This document shows positions 15,904-19,799 of a stretch of DNA of 19,799 bases, one piece after another (within the stretch, counting starts at the first letter, position 1; each line of letters starts with the position of its first letter). The notes under the pieces are model-generated. The model was not told the origin of the DNA. It searched no databases and worked only from the letters and a program-made list of their open reading frames with translations. The DNA is from Prevotellaceae bacterium (GTDB taxonomy: Bacteria > Bacteroidota > Bacteroidia > Bacteroidales > UBA932): contig JAISDK010000099.1 of the NCBI GenBank assembly GCA_031264875.1, positions 1 to 19,799 on the forward strand, read 5' to 3'. The position numbers were made by a program, and so were the translations under genes.

Positions 15904-17262
15904 ATGATATACAGTACTATACTTGAAACCATCGGCAACACACCAGTTGTAGAGCTCACACATACTGACACAGGTATTTGCCGTTTGTTCCTGAAACTCG
16001 AAAATCAGAATCCGGGTGGATCAATTAAAGACCGCGTAGGACTTTTCATGATCAACGAAGCCGAGAAGCAAGGCAAACTGAAGCCGGGAGATACGGTTGT
16101 GGAGGCGACAGCCGGTAATACCGGACTGGGTTTGGCATTGGCGGCTCAAATGAAAGGATATCATTTGATTTTAGTTATTCCGGACAAAATGAGTCAGGAG
16201 AAAATCAACCATTTACGTGCTATGGGCGTGGAAATCATGCTCACACGCTCCGATGTAATGAAAGGTCATCCAGAATATTATCAGGATTTAGCAAGACGTA
16301 TCGCTTCTGAGCGATGCGTCTTTTTCGTTAATCAATTTGAGAATCCGGCGAATCCCTTAGCGCACGAATTGACAACTGCGCCCGAAATTTGGGAACAGAT
16401 GGAGCACCGGATTGATACCATCGTTGCCGGTGTCGGTTCATCGGGGACAATCACCGGATTGACACGCTATTTTAGAAAAAAATCTCCACAAACAGAATTT
16501 ATTCTGGCAGATCCGGAAGGTTCCATTTTGGCGGATTATATCAACAAAAATATTTTGCGGACAGATGCAGGATCGTGGCTTGTAGAAGGTATCGGCGAAG
16601 ATTTCATTCCGTCGCTTGCCGATTTCTCCATGACAAAAAAAGCCTATACCATCAACGATAGAGATAGTTTTATAGCTGTACGCAACTTACTCAGCAATGA
16701 GGGTATCCTCGCCGGATCGTCTACCGGCACTTTGCTTGCTGCTGCTATACGTTATTGCCGGGAGCAAACGTGTTCTAAACGTGTTGTCACTTTTGCCTGC
16801 GACAGTGGCAACAAATATCTTTCAAAAATGTACAACGATTATTGGTTGCTTGATCAAGAACTTGTTGACAAGCAGTATTTCGGTGATTTACGAGATTTTA
16901 TCTCACGCCGCTATGAAGACAATTCCATTATTTATGTTCATTCTTACGATACCGTGAAAACGGTTTATAGTAAATTCAAACTCTACGACATTTCGCAACT
17001 TCCCGTCATTGACGGGGATGATGTCGTCGGTTTTGTAGACGACTCAGACCTTTTTATGGCCTTATATGCGCATAATCACAACTGGCTGACGCCAGTCGGA
17101 GAATTTATGTCCCGACAACTAACGACGATTCCTTACACAGCCGGACGCGACGAACTGGCAAAAATTCTCAACAGAGGTCTGGTGGCTATCGTCGTTGATC
17201 CAGATGGACGTTTTGAAGGTCTGGTTACAAGAATAGATTTTATTAATCATCAGAAAAACTAA
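15904..17262 (+). CDS. Cystathionine beta-synthase/cysteine synthase-type PLP enzyme with CBS domain pair
   Basis: PLP-dependent beta-replacement enzyme. The catalytic lysine is Lys42 in GGSIKDR, and the phosphate and substrate loop is TAGNTGLGLALAA (about 71-83). VAGVGSSGTITG binds PLP phosphate. VEGIGEDFIPSLADF resembles cystathionine beta-synthase more than O-acetylserine sulfhydrylase. Residues 330-452 are a pair of CBS motifs (a Bateman module), which in cystathionine beta-synthase senses S-adenosylmethionine. The N-terminal heme domain is absent. Expected reaction: serine plus homocysteine to cystathionine; alternatively, an activated serine plus sulfide or thiol. It starts 31 bases after the nifX-like gene and precedes a cystathionine gamma-enzyme by 5 bases, so the two likely act in sequence. 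Direction and true substrates are inferred. Confidence 0.85.
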   Translation: MIYSTILETIGNTPVVELTHTDTGICRLFLKLENQNPGGSIKDRVGLFMINEAEKQGKLKPGDTVVEATAGNTGLGLALAAQMKGYHLILVIPDKMSQEKINHLRAMGVEIMLTRSDVMKGHPEYYQDLARRIASERCVFFVNQFENPANPLAHELTTAPEIWEQMEHRIDTIVAGVGSSGTITGLTRYFRKKSPQTEFILADPEGSILADYINKNILRTDAGSWLVEGIGEDFIPSLADFSMTKKAYTINDRDSFIAVRNLLSNEGILAGSSTGTLLAAAIRYCREQTCSKRVVTFACDSGNKYLSKMYNDYWLLDQELVDKQYFGDLRDFISRRYEDNSIIYVHSYDTVKTVYSKFKLYDISQLPVIDGDDVVGFVDDSDLFMALYAHNHNWLTPVGEFMSRQLTTIPYTAGRDELAKILNRGLVAIVVDPDGRFEGLVTRIDFINHQKN

Positions 17263-17267
17263 TATTT

Positions 17268-18455
17268 ATGAGTTTAAACATTCAATACGAAGGCTTCCAG
17301 ACGAAAGCTGTTCATGTGGGCGAAGAACCCGATTTTAGAGAGGGAGCGACCGGCGATGTGGTTGTCCCGATACATTTATCAACTACATTTGCCCGGCAAA
17401 AAGTAGCGATTCCTACAGCAGGATATGAATATGTACGTACACAAAATCCTACACGCAAAGCACTGGAAGTCAAGCTTGCTTCCTTGGAAAATGCGAAATA
17501 TGGATTAGCTTTTAGCTGCGGTCTGGCTGCCGAAACAACCGTTTTGCTCTCGTTGCTTAATCCCGGTAACCATATTATCGCTTTCGACGATTTATACGGA
17601 GGAACTAAGCGTCTGTTTGACAAAATATTCATCAAGCTCGGTTTTGAAGTTTCATACGTGGATGCCACTGATTCAAGTCGTGTGGCTGAGGCGATTAAGC
17701 CTGCTACAAAATTAGTCTGGATTGAAACACCGTCCAATCCGCTGCTGAAAGTGTCTGATATTAAAGCTATAGCAAACATAACCCGTCAGCATGGTTTAAT
17801 CCTTGCAGTCGATAACACATTCCTTTCGCCTTATTTCCAGAAACCTTTAGACTTAGGAGCGGATATCGTAGTACATAGCTCTACGAAATATATTGGCGGG
17901 CACAGCGATGTACTTGGGGGCGTCGTGATGTTCAATGACGATAATTTTCACGAACGTCTTCAATATCATCAGAATGCCATTGGTGCAGTCATCTCACCTT
18001 TCGATTCTTATCTAACTTTGCGGGGTGTCAAAACCTTGGCGCTTCGCATGGAGCAGCACCAGAAGAATGCCTTGGATATAGCACATTATCTGGAGCAACA
18101 TCCGAAAGTTTCCAAAGTCATTTATCCTGGTTTAAAAAGTCATCCGCAATACAATTTATTACGTTTGCAAACAACAGGTTACGGAGGTGTTCTTTCTTTC
18201 GAGATAAAAGGCACTATCGCCGATGCGGAACGTTTTTTGGAGAGTTTGAAAATCTTTGCTTTGGCAGAAAGTCTGGGCGGCGTGGAATCGCTCATTGAAT
18301 TGCCATCGGTAATGACACACGCATCTGTTGACAAAGAAGTCCGGGAGAAAATAGGAATCACCGACACGCTGATTCGTATGTCGGTAGGAGTAGAAGATGT
18401 AAAGGATTTAATTTCAGATATGAAACAAGCATTCGAACAGATAAAAATTTTGTAA
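17268..18455 (+). CDS. Cystathionine gamma-lyase/synthase-type PLP enzyme
   Basis: Cys/Met metabolism PLP enzyme of 395 residues. The PLP lysine is Lys207 in SSTKYIGGHSDVLGG. YEYVRTQNPTR (53-63) supplies the phosphate-contacting Tyr and Arg of the neighbouring subunit, DNTF (182-185) holds the pyridine-binding Asp, and AESLGGVESLIELPSVMTHASV lies near the C-terminus. The Glu in AESLGG fits cystathionine gamma-lyase or synthase rather than methionine gamma-lyase. With the preceding enzyme it would complete reverse transsulfuration: homocysteine and serine to cystathionine, then to cysteine, 2-oxobutyrate and ammonia. An O-acyl-homoserine sulfhydrylase-type role (fixing methanethiol or sulfide into methionine or homocysteine) is the alternative of most interest next to a reductase that releases thiols. 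It is the last gene before a 960-base non-coding stretch. Confidence 0.87.
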   Translation: MSLNIQYEGFQTKAVHVGEEPDFREGATGDVVVPIHLSTTFARQKVAIPTAGYEYVRTQNPTRKALEVKLASLENAKYGLAFSCGLAAETTVLLSLLNPGNHIIAFDDLYGGTKRLFDKIFIKLGFEVSYVDATDSSRVAEAIKPATKLVWIETPSNPLLKVSDIKAIANITRQHGLILAVDNTFLSPYFQKPLDLGADIVVHSSTKYIGGHSDVLGGVVMFNDDNFHERLQYHQNAIGAVISPFDSYLTLRGVKTLALRMEQHQKNALDIAHYLEQHPKVSKVIYPGLKSHPQYNLLRLQTTGYGGVLSFEIKGTIADAERFLESLKIFALAESLGGVESLIELPSVMTHASVDKEVREKIGITDTLIRMSVGVEDVKDLISDMKQAFEQIKIL

Positions 18456-18460
18456 ATGAC

Positions 18461-18557
18461 TTATTGAGTTTATTCCATTTTAAACGACGTTGTTGCAGCG
18501 AAGTACATATTTGCTATATCTGTTCAAGTGAACAACAACTTCGAATAAACTCTATAA
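18461..18557. terminator. Long inverted repeat after the last gene of the cluster
   Basis: TTATTGAGTTTATTC (18461-18475) is the reverse complement of GAATAAACTCTATAA (18543-18557) except for one base. A shorter GTTGTT/AACAAC pair lies inside. It begins six bases after the last stop codon and would fold into a long hairpin that ends or stabilises the transcript. The lack of a clear uridine run leaves open that it is a small mobile repeat. Confidence 0.5.
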
Positions 18558-18574
18558 ATACCACTTTTATGGTA

Positions 18575-18604
18575 TTGCAGACGTGTTTTTTTCCGTTACT
18601 TTTG
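18575..18604 (+). promoter_or_regulatory. Bacteroidetes-type promoter
   Basis: TTG (18575-18577), a 19-base spacer and TACTTTTG (18597-18604) match TTTG-N19-TAnnTTTG closely. Transcription would begin about 18611 and read a short open frame at 18645 or the leader at 18971. The upstream bases resemble those at 1318-1340. Confidence 0.55.
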
Positions 18605-18615
18605 TTGCGTGGATG

Positions 18616-18940
18616 ATAGATTATTTATTATAAATATTTGATTTATGGATAAAAGATTTAACGAACAGGAACAGATAGTAATACGCATCTGGAGATTATT
18701 TTCCGGTAGTCGGTTATTCTGTTTTGCCGCTTCGTCCGGTACGCCTTTTTCATTTATCGTACAAAAAGCGTTATCATCTCTTCTCTTCATGCGAATGTGC
18801 TGTTGTTGTATACACTGCTAATACTTTCTCTTTGCGTTTTTATTTTAGGGTAAAAATGATACATATCCCAATGGATATGATCTGTCAGTTTTTCTCATGC
18901 CATTCATTACACATTACTAATTCATCAATAGATTATTTAT
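18616..18940. repeat. 13-base direct repeat bracketing about 300 bases
   Basis: ATAGATTATTTAT occurs at 18616-18628 and 18928-18940. In the otherwise similar left copy (1318-1454) the promoter-like part lies only about 50 bases from the leader hairpin. This copy therefore looks expanded by the bracketed segment, or the left one deleted. No transposase or clear terminal inverted repeats were seen inside. Confidence 0.4.
18645..18821 (+). CDS. Possible 58-residue protein, unrecognised
   Basis: An ATG about 35 bases after the predicted start of transcription opens a 58-codon frame ending at TAA (18819-18821). The first half, MDKRFNEQEQIVIRIWRLF, looks protein-like. The second is hydrophobic and ends with a run of cysteines (CCCCIHC). 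No family is recognised, and it may be a remnant. Confidence 0.2.
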   Translation: MDKRFNEQEQIVIRIWRLFSGSRLFCFAASSGTPFSFIVQKALSSLLFMRMCCCCIHC

Positions 18941-18949
18941 CAATGATCT

Positions 18950-19075
18950 ATCTGATTGAAAAATAAAAAAACGCCCTCGATAGACCGACTGCAAAATGGC
19001 TTTCGAGGACGCTAACGCTAACATATAAATTTTAGAGTTATGACAAAGGTAATGTTTTTTTTCAAATTCGTGCAA
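18950..19075 (+). repeat. Leader repeat copy B: hairpin followed by an ATG
   Basis: Copy of the element at 1414-1520. CCTCGA (18975-18980) pairs with TCGAGG (19003-19008), and the stem extends outward past one mismatch to CG/CG. The 25 bases at 18986-19010 are identical to 1429-1453. ATGACAAAGGTAATG follows at 19039 and opens only 19 codons (MTKVMFFFKF...) before a stop. It looks like a SusC-type leader and start whose gene body is gone. Confidence 0.65.
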
Positions 19076-19261
19076 TTTGGATGTATGACAAGTTTGTAAA
19101 ATATTGGGATTAGGATTAAGGACTTTGTAGAATTATCACGAACGGGGCTTCTCGCATACTACAAGGTTAAAGGTAAAAATCCTATATAAATTATCGGATG
19201 TTTTGCAAATGCTTGAAAATAATTATTTTGACGTATGGAAAAGGAAACCGTTGTAAGCCCT

Positions 19262-19299
19262 AAAAACCGGAAAGAGATTTTATTCTTCCCGGTTTTTTT
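19262..19299. terminator. Rho-independent terminator, probably bidirectional
   Basis: AAAAACCGG (19262-19270) pairs with CCGGTTTTT, with AAGA/TCTT extending the stem past one A-C mismatch and an eight-base loop between. Runs of A before and T after the stem suit termination in both directions. Confidence 0.75.
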
Positions 19300-19383
19300 G
19301 TCAGATTCAGTTCAACCGAAACTTCTCGCCTGTATCGAGAAATAGAACGTCAAGGCATTTCATCTTAGTGAATTCTTCTATAA

Positions 19384-19418
19384 ACCATTGTTATGTACAG
19401 CTATACATAACCAATGGT
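19384..19418. repeat. Inverted repeat at the right-hand junction
   Basis: ACCATTGTTATGTA (19384-19397) is the reverse complement of TACATAACCAATGGT (19404-19418) apart from one extra G, with a six-base loop. It directly precedes, and includes the ATG of, the frame at 19414. It may be an operator, an attenuator or the end of an inserted segment. Confidence 0.5.
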
Positions 19419-19704
19419 CAAAACAGAGAACAGTCAAAAGGAAGGGCTGTTTATGCGGGAAAACCGTTTTTTCGTTGAAGGTGAAGGTGATGTGAAATAC
19501 AGTTACAACAACGGTCATATTGCCAGTGACCCCGTTTTGGCTTCCCAAAACTTCCTGAAAGCGCTTGAAAAAATGCCGTCATTAATCGAAACCCACGAAG
19601 CCAAAGCGGAAGAACCGGCAAAGGATATTCCGGATTTGCAGGAGGTTGTAAAAGCCACGTGGCGCAGGGAAGACGAACTGAAAGATTGTCCAAAAAATCA
19701 ATGA
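19414..19704 (+). pseudogene. Fragment of a conjugative-element DNA methylase/helicase
   Basis: The 96-codon frame contains ENRFFVEGEGDVKY, LEKMPSLIETHEA and DIPDLQEVVKATWRREDELK. These resemble an internal part of the very large N6-DNA-methylase/SNF2-helicase proteins of Bacteroidetes conjugative transposons. The recognition is from memory of the family. Similarity ends at DELK (19683), after which DCPKNQ and a stop follow, exactly where a second fragment on the opposite strand begins. The full protein would be well over 1000 residues, so this is a remnant. Confidence 0.5.
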
Positions 19705-19799
19705 AAAGTCTCATAAAATTGGCGCGGGTATTTCCTGCTTTGAAGTAGTCGGAAATATCCTTTTCCTGCTTTGTGCCTGCAAGCGGCAGTACCAGCCGT
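19680..19799 (-). pseudogene. Fragment of a conjugative-element Toprim/primase protein, running off the right edge
   Basis: Read on the minus strand from the window edge, the frame gives LPLAGTKQEKDISDYFKAGN, then RANFMRLFIDFLDNLS, and then loses any family likeness at about 19680. The KDISDYF...N...LF block resembles Toprim-domain primase/helicase proteins of Bacteroidetes conjugative elements. The frame is open to base 19799, so the gene continues beyond the window upstream. It ends tail to tail against the methylase fragment, sharing only a few bases (CTGAAAGATTGTCC) at the join. Confidence 0.45.

Larger units (their letters stand above)
18456..19413. other. Long non-coding region after the metabolic cluster
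   Basis: About 960 bases with no convincing gene. It holds a large inverted repeat just after the last gene, a good Bacteroidetes promoter match, a 13-base direct repeat around a 300-base segment, leader copy B, an intrinsic terminator and an inverted repeat at the right edge. A 58-codon frame at 18645-18821 (MDKRFNEQEQIV...) sits behind the promoter but is not recognised. No tRNA was seen. Confidence 0.55.

Noticed and set aside
18724..18966. 80-codon frame in the right non-coding region
   Set aside because: It overlaps another short frame, crosses the direct repeat and has no protein signature or ribosome-binding site.
19234..19344. Short frame beginning MEKETVVSPKNRKE
   Set aside because: It spans the whole intrinsic terminator hairpin, and its residues there are dictated by the stem, so coding is unlikely.

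Overview
This window comes from a member of the Bacteroidota, most likely an anaerobic Bacteroidales. The signs are a SusC/SusD pair, a YWFCY-type conjugative coupling protein, and promoter-like sequences of the Bacteroidetes form TTG-N19-TAnnTTTG. No 16S or other species marker is present, so genus is not claimed.

Layout. (1) Positions 1-1302 hold a conjugative-element coupling protein (MobC/TraG, type IV coupling ATPase) that runs in from the left edge and loses its C-terminal third near 1270. (2) Positions 1303-1888 are non-coding and contain a hairpin leader that recurs at 18950-19060. (3) Positions 1889-18455 carry thirteen clear genes, all on the + strand and mostly tightly spaced: a NifH-like Fe protein, a NifB-like radical SAM protein fused to a NifX domain, two MetQ-type lipoproteins, MetN, MetI, a SusC/SusD pair, NifD-like and NifK-like subunits, a stand-alone NifX-like protein, a cystathionine beta-synthase-type PLP enzyme with a CBS domain pair, and a cystathionine gamma-lyase/synthase. 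(4) Positions 18456-19413 have no convincing gene but contain inverted repeats, a promoter-like site, the second leader copy and a terminator. (5) Positions 19414-19799 hold two convergent fragments of other conjugative-element genes joined near 19680.

How it may work together. The core is a nitrogenase-like system with H, B, D, K and X parts and no nifE or nifN in view. The P-cluster cysteines of both large subunits and one cofactor cysteine are retained. By hand alignment, several residues tied to N2 reduction are not: His195, Gln191 and His442 of NifD appear as Phe, Trp and Tyr. Every other gene in the block points to sulfur amino-acid or organosulfur metabolism: methionine-type ABC import, TonB-dependent outer-membrane uptake, and two transsulfuration-type PLP enzymes. 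The best reading is a sulfur-scavenging nitrogenase-like reductase, related to or distinct from the methylthio-alkane reductase (MarBHDK) of Rhodospirillum rubrum. Here it appears packaged with its own outer- and inner-membrane uptake and sulfur-assimilation genes. The link to SusC/SusD and MetQ2NI in a Bacteroidetes mobile-element setting is the most novel aspect. Substrate and product are inferred, not shown.
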